From Xanthomonas arboricola pv. guizotiae (GTDB taxonomy: Bacteria; Pseudomonadota; Gammaproteobacteria; Xanthomonadales; Xanthomonadaceae), in assembly GCF_002940205.1 (NCBI RefSeq), contig NZ_MDSK01000020.1:1-64000 (forward strand): a stretch of DNA of 64,000 nucleotides, written 5' to 3'. This document shows, piece by piece, positions 17,727 through 26,773 of the stretch. The notes beneath the pieces are model-generated. The model did not search any database, was not told where the DNA came from, and saw only the letters and a program-made list of their open reading frames with translations. Position 1 is the first letter of the stretch, and each line of letters opens with the position of its first letter. Position numbers and translations under genes: made by a program.

Positions 17727-19508
17727 ATGAGCCGTGTTCGCAAGCATCACCGCAGCGCCATGGTTGGCGCGCTGCTGATCGGCGCCCCACTGTACACGGC
17801 GATGGCCGCCGCTCCGGCCACCACGTTGCGTACGGCCGCCGACGATCCGCTGGTGCGGTATCAGTGGCACATCTCCAATCAGGGACAGCAGGTCATCGGC
17901 GACATCCGCCCGGTTGCGGGCGTGGATATGGATGTGGATGTCCTGCATTCCCTTGGGATTCGTGGCAAAGGCATCCGCGTCGGCGTGGTGGATGACGGCT
18001 TGGAACTGGGTCATGAAGATCTGGCTGACAACATCATTCCGAACGGCTCGTACAACTTCGAGACCGGCTCCCATGACGTGACGCCCATCGACCCTTTCCT
18101 GTCTCATGGCACTGCGGTCGCGGGCATTGTCGCGGCCGTTGGCTGGAACGGGCGTGGTGGCCGCGGCGTGGCGCCCGAAGCCAGGCTTGCGGGGTTCGAT
18201 TTCGACGCCCGCGACTCGTCCAGGAACCTGGCCAGCGTGCGCTATGCCTGGGGCGATGGGCCGGAAGGTCGAAACATCGATATCTTCAACAACAGCTGGG
18301 CCCAGCCGGCCTCGTTCTACCTGGATTTTCCACAACAGGACCAAGCGTCATGGGCGGCATTGATGCGCTCGACCCGCGGTGGACTGGGAGCGGTTTACGT
18401 CAAGATCGGGGGTAACGATTTCCTCAGTCTGCAGATGCCGGATCAGGACGGGAACATGCGCGATCTCTGTGGCCCACGCGCCCGCGCGGCAGGGGTTGGC
18501 TGCGGTCTGGCCAATCTGGACCCACTCAACAACCTGTTTGACACCATTACCGTCGCAAGCGTCGATGCCAGCGGCAAACGCGCAGCGTATTCTTCACCCG
18601 GTTCCGCGCTATGGGTGTCTGGTCTTGGCGGGCTGATAGGAATGCAACGCGCCTTCGTCCCTGACCCGGGCGAACGCCTGCCCCCTGATGTAGTGCCCTT
18701 TGCATATGGCCCCGCGCTGGTGACGACCGACCTGAGCAGTTGTTCGGCAGGCTACAACCAGGATCGCGGTCTTGATCCGGCCAATGCGCTGGATACCAGC
18801 AGTTCGAAGATCGACCCCCGCTGCAACTACACGGCCCGCTTCAACGGTACCTCCGCCGCCGCGCCAACCGTGTCCGGTGTCGCCGCCCTCATGCTGGGCG
18901 TCAATCCCAGCCTCAGTGCCCGGGACGTGAAATACATCCTGGCCACCACCGCGCGCCAGGTCGACCCACAACAACCGCGCGCCACATATCAGGGCAGCGT
19001 GATCGATCCGGGCTGGATCACCAATGCGGCCGGACATCGCTTCAGCAACTGGTATGGATTCGGCCTGGTCGATGGTGCCGAGGCGGTCTACCAAGCCAGC
19101 GACTTCACGCCGCTTCCTCCAGTGCGAGACTCTCGTTGGATTGCGTCCACTGCCGCCCCAAGCCAGATTGGCGGACCGGCGCGGCCGGCCAAGCAGCGCA
19201 TTCGCATCACGCAAGCAATGAAGGTGGAAGGCGTGCAACTGTCGCTTGCCACATCGCATCGCAACCCGACCGATCTGCGCGTGGTCCTGGAATCTCCCAG
19301 CGGCACACGCAGCTATGTGCTCACGCCCTTTTCAGCGCTCGATGCTTCGGCGTACGCAAAAACCGGCTTCTATATCGACCTGACGTCCAGCAATGCCTTC
19401 CTGGACGAAAAGGCGCAAGGCGTGTGGACGCTGGAAGTGACCGACATGACCGAGCCGGCGATTACTGCGACGCTGCAAGACTTCAAGCTTCGCATCCTGG
19501 GGCACTGA
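17727..19508 (+). CDS. Kexin-like S8 serine protease with P domain (copy 2 of array)
   Basis: 593 residues, closely similar to copy 1. Signal peptide to about residue 28 (AMAA), then DDPLVRYQWHISNQGQ. Triad Asp89 (VGVVDDGLELGHEDL), His127 (LSHGTAVAG) and Ser376 (FNGTSAAAPTVSG), with the oxyanion Asn in GGNDF. The P domain at the C-terminus (ITQAMKVEGVQLSLATSHRNP to LRILGH) is nearly identical to copy 1. A GGAG binding site precedes the ATG. The 143-base gap from the first partner gene may contain its own promoter. Unlike copy 1, it is not followed by an intact partner gene: the frame one base later begins like the partner but continues into protease 3. Confidence 0.92.
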   Translation: MSRVRKHHRSAMVGALLIGAPLYTAMAAAPATTLRTAADDPLVRYQWHISNQGQQVIGDIRPVAGVDMDVDVLHSLGIRGKGIRVGVVDDGLELGHEDLADNIIPNGSYNFETGSHDVTPIDPFLSHGTAVAGIVAAVGWNGRGGRGVAPEARLAGFDFDARDSSRNLASVRYAWGDGPEGRNIDIFNNSWAQPASFYLDFPQQDQASWAALMRSTRGGLGAVYVKIGGNDFLSLQMPDQDGNMRDLCGPRARAAGVGCGLANLDPLNNLFDTITVASVDASGKRAAYSSPGSALWVSGLGGLIGMQRAFVPDPGERLPPDVVPFAYGPALVTTDLSSCSAGYNQDRGLDPANALDTSSSKIDPRCNYTARFNGTSAAAPTVSGVAALMLGVNPSLSARDVKYILATTARQVDPQQPRATYQGSVIDPGWITNAAGHRFSNWYGFGLVDGAEAVYQASDFTPLPPVRDSRWIASTAAPSQIGGPARPAKQRIRITQAMKVEGVQLSLATSHRNPTDLRVVLESPSGTRSYVLTPFSALDASAYAKTGFYIDLTSSNAFLDEKAQGVWTLEVTDMTEPAITATLQDFKLRILGH

Positions 19509-19509
19509 C

Positions 19510-21321
19510 ATGAAATACATGATGCTTACTTCGGCGTCACTTGCCTGCTTCGCCGCATGCGGCCTGGCGTATGCCAGCCAGCACTGGGATGCCCAGGTGT
19601 TCAGCGCAGCGGCCAACGCCGCAACACAGCAAGGCGACGACCCACTGTTCCGCTACCAATGGCATCTGCTCAATCAGGGCCAGCCAGTGTTCGGCGATGA
19701 ACGCCCGCTGCCCGGCGTGGACCTGGACGTGGACATCCTGCACGCGCTGGGCATCCGCGGCGCAGGCGTCAAGGTTGCGGTGATCGATGACGGCCTGGAG
19801 ATCGCACACCCGGACCTGGTCGACAATATCGTCGCCAACGGCTCGCGCAATTTCCTGACCGGCTCCAACGACCCGACGCCACCAGCGAGCGAGATCGATA
19901 GCGACCACGGCACCGCAGTTGCGGGCATCATCGCCGAGCGCGGATGGAACGGGATCGGCGGACGTGGCGTTGCACCGGAGGCCAGGCTGGCTGGCTTCAA
20001 TGCAATTGCAGAGCCGGATGGCAGCAAGCAGTACGTCGACATTCGCTACGCCTGGGGCGACGGGCCGGAAGGGCGCGCCATGGAGGTGTTCAACAACAGT
20101 TGGGATGGTTCGTCGCGCGTGTATCCGTACACCGAAGTCGACGAACAACAGTCGCTCGAAAGACTGATGCAGGCGCAGCGCGGCGGGAAAGGCGGGGTGT
20201 ATGTCAAAGCTGCCGGCAATGACTTCTTTGCCCTTATCGAGAACGATGCACAAGGCAATCCGGTGGATCGCTGCGCAGACCAGACCCGCAAGCTCGGTGT
20301 CGGCTGCGCACTGGCCAACACCGACCAGTTCAACAACCTGATCACCACGATCGTGGCCGGTGCCGTCAACGCCGATGGCGTGCGGGCGTCGTACTCATCT
20401 CCAGGCTCTGCACTGTGGGTCTCCGGGCTGGGGGGCGAGTATGGGTTTCAGCGCGCCTTCGATCCGCACCCGGAAACGGCCCAGCCCTCTTATGGGCTCA
20501 CCAACCTTCTGCCGCTGCGGCGCTTCTATAAAGCCGCAATCGTCACCACCGACCTCAGCGGCTGTGCAGCGGGCAACAACCGTGATCGCACCCTCCAGAT
20601 GCAGAACGCGCTCGACAGCAGCCGCTCCAAGATCGATGCATCGTGCAACTACACCGCGCGCATGAACGGCACCTCGGCGGCATCGCCTACCGTGGCGGGC
20701 GTGGCGGCCTTGATGCTGGGCGCCAATCCGCAGCTGACCCTGCGAGATGTCAAATACATCCTGGCAACCACCGCGACCCAGGTCGACCCAACTCAACCCA
20801 AGGCCCTCTACAACGGCACCGTGATCGACCCGGGTTGGGTCACCAATGCGGCGGGCCATCGTTTCAGCAACTGGTATGGCTTCGGGCTGGTCGACGCCGC
20901 CGCGGCTGTGGAACGTGCAATGCACTTCACCTCGCTGCCCGCCCTGCAGGACACGAGCTGGAAAGTGTATGAAGGCAACAGCAGCACCATCGGGGGTGTC
21001 GCGGCACCGGCCAGGTTGTCATTGAACATCACCCAATCCTTCAAGGTGGAAGGCGTGCAACTGTATTTCTCGGCCACCCATAAGGACCCAAGTCACCTGC
21101 GCGTGGTGCTGGTGTCGCCCAGCGGCACGCGCAGCACGGTGATGACGCCGTTCTCCACACTCGATCAGGCCCCCGACGGCACCGTGGTCTGGCTGACATC
21201 GAGCAACGCCTTCCTGGACGAACCCTCGGCCGGGCGCTGGACCCTGGAGGTCGACGACATGCTCGCCGACCAGGGCAAGGAGCAACTGGAGGAATTCGAA
21301 ATGCGCGTGGTGGGTCACTGA
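19510..21321 (+). CDS. Kexin-like S8 serine protease with partner-derived N-terminus (copy 3)
   Basis: 603 residues. Triad Asp93 (VAVIDDGLEIAHPDL), His133 (SDHGTAVAG) and Ser389 (MNGTSAASPTVAG), oxyanion Asn in AAGNDF, and a C-terminal P domain (ITQSFKVEGVQLYF to EMRVVGH). The first 37 residues do not resemble the leaders of proteases 1 and 2. They match the small partner at 16957 instead (MK..LTS..AS..ACG.A.A.Q..DAQ..SAAA), and the DNA before the ATG (CTGGGGCACTGAC) is that of the copy-1 junction. So a deletion has joined the 5' end of a second partner gene to a third protease, whose secretion now relies on the borrowed signal. An intact partner follows one base after the stop. Confidence 0.92.
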   Translation: MKYMMLTSASLACFAACGLAYASQHWDAQVFSAAANAATQQGDDPLFRYQWHLLNQGQPVFGDERPLPGVDLDVDILHALGIRGAGVKVAVIDDGLEIAHPDLVDNIVANGSRNFLTGSNDPTPPASEIDSDHGTAVAGIIAERGWNGIGGRGVAPEARLAGFNAIAEPDGSKQYVDIRYAWGDGPEGRAMEVFNNSWDGSSRVYPYTEVDEQQSLERLMQAQRGGKGGVYVKAAGNDFFALIENDAQGNPVDRCADQTRKLGVGCALANTDQFNNLITTIVAGAVNADGVRASYSSPGSALWVSGLGGEYGFQRAFDPHPETAQPSYGLTNLLPLRRFYKAAIVTTDLSGCAAGNNRDRTLQMQNALDSSRSKIDASCNYTARMNGTSAASPTVAGVAALMLGANPQLTLRDVKYILATTATQVDPTQPKALYNGTVIDPGWVTNAAGHRFSNWYGFGLVDAAAAVERAMHFTSLPALQDTSWKVYEGNSSTIGGVAAPARLSLNITQSFKVEGVQLYFSATHKDPSHLRVVLVSPSGTRSTVMTPFSTLDQAPDGTVVWLTSSNAFLDEPSAGRWTLEVDDMLADQGKEQLEEFEMRVVGH

Positions 21322-21322
21322 C

Positions 21323-21916
21323 ATGAAGACATCCTTACTGATGCTGCTCGTTGTCGTTGCAGCCGGCGTCTGCGCTCCCGCGTCGGCGCAGCTGGTCGAC
21401 AGCAAACGCCTGCACGCTGCGGCGACCGGGCCGACCATCGCTGCAGGACGTAGCAGCTTCCGGCTGATTCCCGGCGCAGTGGTCAGGCTGGCCGACGGCG
21501 CGCCTGCAACGACCGCCGCACGCGCGGTGCCGGCGTCGCAAACCGCCACAGACGCCCCGGTTGCACGCTTCGACCGCTACGCGATCTATCTCGATGCCGG
21601 CACGGCCGCACGCACGGCCGCCGTGGTTCCGGCCGGGCAAGCCCCGCGCGTGGCCGCAGCGCTCGAAACGCGCAGCGGCCAACTGATCCTGCTGGGCGCC
21701 TCGATCAAGCTGTTCAATACCACGCCAGCAATCGCCGGTGGGTTGGCCTCACGTACCGGTGGCACACTGGTGTATGCCTCGGCCATCGATGGCAGCGCGA
21801 TGATCGGCTACGACTCGGTGGCCACCGCACTGGACAACTGCAAACAGCTGCAAGGCAGCAAGGGCGTGGGAGCGATCATGCCCGAGGTCATTCCGCGCGC
21901 GGCACGGCCGTTGTGA
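21323..21916 (+). CDS. Secreted partner protein of S8 protease, candidate external chaperone (second intact copy)
   Basis: 197 residues, signal peptide MKTSLLMLLVVVAAGVCAPASAQ. It is diverged but collinear with the protein at 16957: HAAATG, FRLIPGAVV, FDRYAIYLD, then NTTPAIAGGLASRTGGTLVYAS. It begins one base after protease 3 (TGA-C-ATG), exactly as the first partner follows protease 1. The conserved coupling implies near-equal production of protease and partner. A role as folding helper or inhibitor for protease 3 is inferred from the Aeromonas ASP/ORF2 precedent. No catalytic motif is visible. Confidence 0.65.
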   Translation: MKTSLLMLLVVVAAGVCAPASAQLVDSKRLHAAATGPTIAAGRSSFRLIPGAVVRLADGAPATTAARAVPASQTATDAPVARFDRYAIYLDAGTAARTAAVVPAGQAPRVAAALETRSGQLILLGASIKLFNTTPAIAGGLASRTGGTLVYASAIDGSAMIGYDSVATALDNCKQLQGSKGVGAIMPEVIPRAARPL

Positions 21917-21985
21917 GGCGGCAACGGTGAGGGATGCCACGCTGCCGCCAACCGACGGCAGCGTGGCGCGATGGCGCAGCCCGCG

Positions 21986-23017
21986 TCACACCGGCAGCGG
22001 GCTGCGTTCGGCAAAGTGCCCGCGCCAGTACGGGTAGTACGGATACGGCGGCTCCACCGCGCTCACCGCATCCAGGCGCGCGCGTTGCGCGTCCGTCAGC
22101 GACCAGCCCACCGCACCCAGGTTCTGGCGCAACTGCGCCTCGTCGCGTGCGCCGATCAGCACCGTGCTCACGCTGGGCCGTTGCAGCAGCCAGTTGATGG
22201 CGATCTGCGGCACGCTGCGGCCGGTCTCTTCGGCAATCGCGTCGAGCACATCGACGATGTCGAACAGGCGCTCGTCGCTGATCGCCGGGCCGGCGGCCGC
22301 AGTGACATGCAGGCGACTGTGTTCGGGCAGTGCCTGGCCGCGACGCAGCTTGCCGGTCAGGCGCCCCCAGCCCAGCGGACTCCACACCACCGCGCCCACG
22401 CCCTGGTCGATGCCCAGCGGCATCAGCTCCCATTCGTAATCGCGCCCGGCCAGCGAGTAATAGGTCTGGTTGGCGACGAAGCGGCTCCAGCCCCGCGCAT
22501 CGGCCACCGCCAACGACTTCATCAGCTGCCAGCCGGCGTAATTGGACGCGCCCAGGTAGCGCAGCTTGCCGGCGCGGACCAGCCCATCGAGCGTGGACAG
22601 GGTTTCTTCCATCGGCGTCATCGCGTCGAAGGCATGCAGCTGCAGCAGATCGATATAGTCGGTGCGCAGGCGTCGCAACGAGGCATCCACCGCACGCAAC
22701 AGGCGGAAGCGCGAGGCACCGGCATCGTTGGGCCCATCGCCCAGGCGCAGGCCGGTCTTGGTCGACAGGATCACCTGATCGCGGCGGCCCTGCAGCGCCT
22801 GGCCGAGGATCTCTTCAGAGGCGCCGTCCGAATACACATCGGCGGTGTCGAACAGGTTCAGGCCTGCCTCCAGGCACAGGTCGATCATGCGCTGCGCCTG
22901 CGCCACATCGGTATCGCCCCATGCAGAAAACAGCGGCCCCTTGCCGCCAAAGGTGCCGGCGCCCAGACCGAGCACCGGCACCTTGAAACCGGAACGGCCG
23001 AGAAAACGTGTCTCCAT
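21986..23017 (-). CDS. Aldo/keto reductase
   Basis: 343 residues with the features of the AKR barrel: METRFLGRSGFKVPVLGLGAGTFGG at the N-terminus, FDTADVYSDGASEEILGQAL (catalytic Asp and Tyr), ILSTKTGL (Lys), and LQLHAFD with the active-site His. The C-terminal region AINWLLQRPSVSTVLIGAR binds NADP(H). It should reduce an aldehyde or ketone, substrate unknown. The start is the ATG at 23015-23017, immediately before the family's usual N-terminus. It lies downstream of the MFS pump gene, 153 bases apart on the same strand, possibly one operon controlled by the divergent LysR regulator. Confidence 0.9.
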   Translation of the reverse strand: METRFLGRSGFKVPVLGLGAGTFGGKGPLFSAWGDTDVAQAQRMIDLCLEAGLNLFDTADVYSDGASEEILGQALQGRRDQVILSTKTGLRLGDGPNDAGASRFRLLRAVDASLRRLRTDYIDLLQLHAFDAMTPMEETLSTLDGLVRAGKLRYLGASNYAGWQLMKSLAVADARGWSRFVANQTYYSLAGRDYEWELMPLGIDQGVGAVVWSPLGWGRLTGKLRRGQALPEHSRLHVTAAAGPAISDERLFDIVDVLDAIAEETGRSVPQIAINWLLQRPSVSTVLIGARDEAQLRQNLGAVGWSLTDAQRARLDAVSAVEPPYPYYPYWRGHFAERSPLPV

Positions 23018-23170
23018 CACAATGCTCCTTGAACCCGAAGGAAAATCCGTGCGCTGCCGGTCGATCCGGCCACGCGCGATGCCAGGCGCCACGCCCCGCT
23101 CGCCGACCACCTGCGCGATCGCCCAGGGCTGCCGGTTGCGCGGTCACTGTGCTCATGCAAAAAAAACGAA

Positions 23171-24382
23171 TCAACCCGCCTGGGCACACATGCCCGGCAC
23201 AACGCCACGCCGGCGTTGCAGTTGCACGCTCCACAACGCGATGCCCAGGCCAAGCGCGCTCAACAGCGCGGCAAGCCACGGCGTGGCGACCAGGCCGGCA
23301 TGCGTGGCGATCACCACGCCGCCCAGCCAGGCGCCCAGCGCATTGCCCAGATTGAACGCGGCGATATTGAGACTGGAGGCCAGGTTCTGGCCGGCACCGC
23401 GTGCATGCTCGAGCACGCGCAACTGCAGCGGCGCCACGGTGGCGAAGGCGGCCACGCCCAGCAGCCCGACGAACATCACCATCGCGGTCTTGTTGTGCAG
23501 GACCAGGCCCATCGCGGCGAGCACCACCACCAATGCCGCCAGGCTGCCCAACAAGGCGGCAGTGGGCCGCCGGTCGGCCAGACGCCCGCCCAGCAGATTG
23601 CCCACGATCATGCCGACACCGAAGACCAGCAACACCGGCGACACCGCGGTCTGCGCGAAACCGCTCACGTCCACCAGCAACGGCTGGATATAGGTGAACA
23701 CCGCGAACACACCGGCATAGCCCACCACCGTCATCGCCAGGGCCAGCAGCACCTGCCCGCGCCCCAGCACCGCCACTTCCTGGCGCCATGACACCGCAGC
23801 GGCCACGCCCGCGTTCGCCGGCACCCACAGCGCCACCGCGGCCGTGGCCAGCACGCCGACGACCGCAACCGCCCAGAACGTCGCCCGCCAGCCCAGCTGC
23901 AGGCCCAGCCAGGCGCCGGCCGGCACGCCCAGCAGGGTGGCCACGGTCAGCCCGGCAAACATCAGCGAGATCGCCGACGCCCGGCGCTCGGCCGGGACCA
24001 GCGAGGTCGCCACCACCGCACCCACGCCGAAGAAGGTGCCGTGCGCCAGCGAGGTCAGCACGCGCGCGACCATCAGGCTGGTGTAGTCCGGCGCCAGCGC
24101 GCAGGCCACGTTGCCCAGGGTGAAGATCGCCATCAAGCCGACCAGCACCGCCTTGCGCGGCAGCCGCGCACTGGCCAGGGTCAGCACCGGCGCGCCGACG
24201 AACACGCCCAGCGCATAGCCGCTGATCAGCAGGCCGGCGGCGCTGAGCGACACGCCCAGGTCGGTGGCCACCTGTTGCAGCAGGCCCATGATCACGAACT
24301 CGGTGGTACCGATGCCGAAGGCACCGATGGTCAGCGCCAGCAGCGCTGGCGGAAAACGGGAGGAACACGCAGAAGCGGACAT
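23171..24382 (-). CDS. MFS efflux transporter, AraJ/YdhP type
   Basis: 403 residues, twelve helices. The first helix and loop (LALTIGAFGIGTTEFVIMGLLQQVATDLGVSLSAAGLLISGYALGVFVGAP) and the later RGAGQNLASSLNIAAFNLGNALGAWLGG are characteristic of AraJ/YdhP/Cmr-like drug or sugar exporters of the DHA1 group. MSASACSS at 24382 is preferred over an ATG nine codons earlier. It is divergent from the LysR gene (100 bases between starts), the usual arrangement for a pump regulated by its LysR neighbour. The natural substrate is unknown. Confidence 0.88.
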   Translation of the reverse strand: MSASACSSRFPPALLALTIGAFGIGTTEFVIMGLLQQVATDLGVSLSAAGLLISGYALGVFVGAPVLTLASARLPRKAVLVGLMAIFTLGNVACALAPDYTSLMVARVLTSLAHGTFFGVGAVVATSLVPAERRASAISLMFAGLTVATLLGVPAGAWLGLQLGWRATFWAVAVVGVLATAAVALWVPANAGVAAAVSWRQEVAVLGRGQVLLALAMTVVGYAGVFAVFTYIQPLLVDVSGFAQTAVSPVLLVFGVGMIVGNLLGGRLADRRPTAALLGSLAALVVVLAAMGLVLHNKTAMVMFVGLLGVAAFATVAPLQLRVLEHARGAGQNLASSLNIAAFNLGNALGAWLGGVVIATHAGLVATPWLAALLSALGLGIALWSVQLQRRRGVVPGMCAQAG

Positions 24383-24451
24383 GGGCACGGACCAGTGAAG
24401 ACAACCCACAGCCTGCGCTCCGGCGTCCTAAGCAAAAACCCCTGTTATCCT

Positions 24452-24480
24452 GATTCACTATCAAGCAATCATTGAGAATC
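24452..24480. promoter_or_regulatory. Possible LysR operator between divergent genes
   Basis: GATTC and GAATC form an inverted pair 19 bases apart, in the AT-richest part of the 100-base divergent region and ending two bases before the LysR start codon. LysR regulators often bind interrupted dyads in such spacers to autoregulate. The pair is short, so chance is possible. Confidence 0.3.
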
Positions 24481-24482
24481 GC

Positions 24483-25397
24483 ATGGACCGCCTCGGCGAT
24501 ATCGCGCTGTTCCTGCGCGTGCTCGATTCCGGTTCGATCACCGCCGGTGCGCGCAGCCTGGACCTGTCAGTGGCGGTCGCCAGCCAGCGCCTGAAGCGGC
24601 TGGAGCGCGACCTGGGCGTGCGCCTGCTGCACCGGACCACGCGCCGGCTGCACCCGACCCCCGAAGGCCAGCGCCTGGCCGAGCGCGGCCGCGTGCTGGT
24701 GCAGGATCTGGATGCGCTGGCCGACGATCTGCGCGAGAGCGCACACGCGGTCGGCGGCATCCTGCGCATGACCATGTCGGCCTCCTTCGGGCGGCAGTAC
24801 GTCTCGCCCTTGCTGCCGGCATTCCAGGCCCGTCATCCGCGCGTGCACATCAGTGCGCATCTGAGCGACGACCTGGTGGACCTGGTCAGGCAAGGCTTCG
24901 ACCTGGCGATCCGCATCGGCCCGCTGGACGACTCCGGGCTGGTGGCGCGGCGCATCGCCGACAACCGCCGCACCCTCGCCGCCTCGCCCGATTACCTGCA
25001 GCGCCACGGCACCCCGCGCACGCCGGACGAACTCGCCCAGCACGCCGGTGTGCTGCTGATGGGCCGCGACGGCCGCCAGGATGTGTGGACGCTGCAAACG
25101 CCCCAGGGCGGCCTGGTGCGCGTGCGCATGCAGAGCCGTTTCGAAAGCAATTTCGGTGAGTTGATCCGCGATGCGGCCGTCGCCGGCCAGGGCATCGCCC
25201 TGCATTCGTACTGGCATATCGCCGAGCAGCTGCGCAATGGCCGGTTGGTCGAGGTGATGACCGACTACCCGCCGCCCACCTCGCAGATCAGCGCGGTGAT
25301 GCCGGCGCGCCAGCTGCAGCCGCCGCGTGTGCGCGCGTTTGTGGAGTTCCTGCTGGAGCGGCTGGGCGAGCAACCACCCTGGGACGTGACGACCTAG
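24483..25397 (+). CDS. LysR-family transcriptional regulator
   Basis: 304 residues. N-terminal winged helix (IALFLRVLDSGSITAGARSLDLSVAVASQRLKRLERDLGVRLLHRTTRRLHPTPEGQ), then a periplasmic-binding-protein-like effector domain (MTMSASFGRQYVSPLLPAFQARHP, DLVRQGFDLAIRIGPLDDSGLVARRI). The sequence is of the CrgA/AaeR-like group common in pseudomonads and xanthomonads. It is divergent from an MFS pump and aldo/keto reductase, which it probably controls. The effector is unknown. Confidence 0.88.
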   Translation: MDRLGDIALFLRVLDSGSITAGARSLDLSVAVASQRLKRLERDLGVRLLHRTTRRLHPTPEGQRLAERGRVLVQDLDALADDLRESAHAVGGILRMTMSASFGRQYVSPLLPAFQARHPRVHISAHLSDDLVDLVRQGFDLAIRIGPLDDSGLVARRIADNRRTLAASPDYLQRHGTPRTPDELAQHAGVLLMGRDGRQDVWTLQTPQGGLVRVRMQSRFESNFGELIRDAAVAGQGIALHSYWHIAEQLRNGRLVEVMTDYPPPTSQISAVMPARQLQPPRVRAFVEFLLERLGEQPPWDVTT

Positions 25398-25714
25398 CGC
25401 CGGCTGCGATTTGCCCGCAAACGCTGCCGTCAGTGTCTTGCGCTGTCGCCACCGCGCAAGCGACACCCGCCGACACCCGCTGCAGCCGGGCCGTGGCCCG
25501 CTGCGAGGCAGGCATGGCAAACGCGGATGCGCTGCGTCCATGCCCCATCGACGCCATGCCTGCATCCGCCTGCCCTGCACCACTGCCGCCACGCGTCTCG
25601 CTTCGGCGCGTCCGTGCCGTCGTGCAAACGGTCACATCCGCTAAATAGCGAACACATCAGTTTGCAACATGCACTGCCCAGACTGCGCAGTGTGTCGCAA
25701 ATACCACTGACTAC
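25398..25714. other. Intergenic DNA upstream of the phosphoesterase gene
   Basis: 317 bases with no convincing gene. Its last 55 bases are less G+C-rich and carry the dyad described at 25661-25700. Confidence 0.5.
25661..25700 (+). promoter_or_regulatory. Dyad upstream of the Tat phosphoesterase gene
   Basis: TTTGC and GCAAA at the outside and CACTGC and GCAGTG inside form an interrupted inverted repeat ending 14 bases before the ATG at 25715. It could be an operator or a leader hairpin. No matching regulator is known to me. Confidence 0.35.
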
Positions 25715-26677
25715 ATGACATTTTCGTCCATCAGCCGGCGGCGTCTGCTAACCGGTGCAGCGGCGGCTTCTGCCGTGCTGGTCACTGGCCAGGTAACCAG
25801 CGCAATACCTTCCGCATCTGCGAAGGACCGGTTCTCCTTCGTGTTCATGACAGATACCCACATCCAGCCTGAGCTCGATGCGCGATCGGGCTGCCTGGGC
25901 TGTTTTCGCCGCATTGCCACAGAGTCGGCCGACTTCGTCATCCATGGCGGAGACCACGTCTTCGATGCACTGGAAGTCGACCGAAAACGTGCCTACATGC
26001 TGCGCGATCTGTACTGCGAGGTGGAAACGGAGATCGGCAAGCCGGTCTATCACACGATCGGCAATCACGATTGCTTCGGCGTATTTCCCAGCAGCGGTGT
26101 GGAGCCCGGCAGTGCCGGCTACGGCAAGGCGTATTACACCGAACGTTTCGGCCCGCTGTACTACGCCTTCGACCACAAGGGCGTGCACTTCATCGTGCTC
26201 GACTCGATCGGCCTGACACCCGACCGCAGTTACGAAGGGCGGCTGGATCCGGTGCAGCTGCGCTGGCTGCGCGATGACCTGGCCGCACTGGCACCCGGCA
26301 CACGCATCATCATCACCACGCATATCCCGCTGATCACCGCGCTCGGCTGCTACGAGCCGCCCTCATGGACCCGAGCACCGCATAACTGGACCTTCGTCAG
26401 CAATGCCGGAGAAGTGCTGGCGTTGCTGCGCGGCCACCACGTACTGGCGGTGCTGCAAGGGCATAGCCATGTCGCCGAAACCGTTGTGCTTAACGGCATC
26501 ACCTTCGTCACCGGCGGTGCCGTCAGCGGCAACTGGTGGGAAGGACGCTTTCTCGGTACCGAAGAGGGTTACATGCGCATCGATGTCGACGGCGACAACG
26601 TGACCAGCCACTACCAACGCCTCGATTTCCAACCCGTCCAGCGTCATGACGTCGTGATCGGCGATCCGCAGGCGTGA
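25715..26677 (+). CDS. Tat-exported calcineurin-like metallophosphoesterase
   Basis: 320 residues. A twin-arginine signal (SRRRLLTGAAAASAVLVTG) sends a folded, metal-loaded enzyme to the periplasm. All calcineurin-like metal motifs are present in order: DTHIQ, GGDHVFD, GNHD, TTHIPL and GHSHV. CpdA-type 3',5'-cyclic phosphodiesterases share this pattern, so it may hydrolyse a phosphomonoester or diester outside the cytoplasm. A TonB receptor gene follows after 96 bases on the same strand; the pair may liberate and import phosphate-bearing compounds, which is inference from context. Confidence 0.88.
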   Translation: MTFSSISRRRLLTGAAAASAVLVTGQVTSAIPSASAKDRFSFVFMTDTHIQPELDARSGCLGCFRRIATESADFVIHGGDHVFDALEVDRKRAYMLRDLYCEVETEIGKPVYHTIGNHDCFGVFPSSGVEPGSAGYGKAYYTERFGPLYYAFDHKGVHFIVLDSIGLTPDRSYEGRLDPVQLRWLRDDLAALAPGTRIIITTHIPLITALGCYEPPSWTRAPHNWTFVSNAGEVLALLRGHHVLAVLQGHSHVAETVVLNGITFVTGGAVSGNWWEGRFLGTEEGYMRIDVDGDNVTSHYQRLDFQPVQRHDVVIGDPQA

Positions 26678-26773
26678 CGTGCTTCGGCCGTTGCAACAGC
26701 GCATGGACGATCGGGCCGCGTGCCACAGGACACGGCCACACCTTTCCAGCATCTCCCCCGACGGAATCGACCC

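Larger units (their letters stand above)
15153..21916 (+). repeat. Tandem gene array: three protease units, one partner gene partly deleted
   Basis: The unit is protease, one base, partner. Unit 1 (15153-17583) and unit 3 (19510-21916) are complete. Unit 2 has the protease (17727-19508) and only the first 37 codons or so of its partner, fused to protease 3. The identical TGA-C-ATG junction occurs at 16953, 19506 and 21319. Proteases 1 and 2 are more alike than either is to protease 3. Confidence 0.85.
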
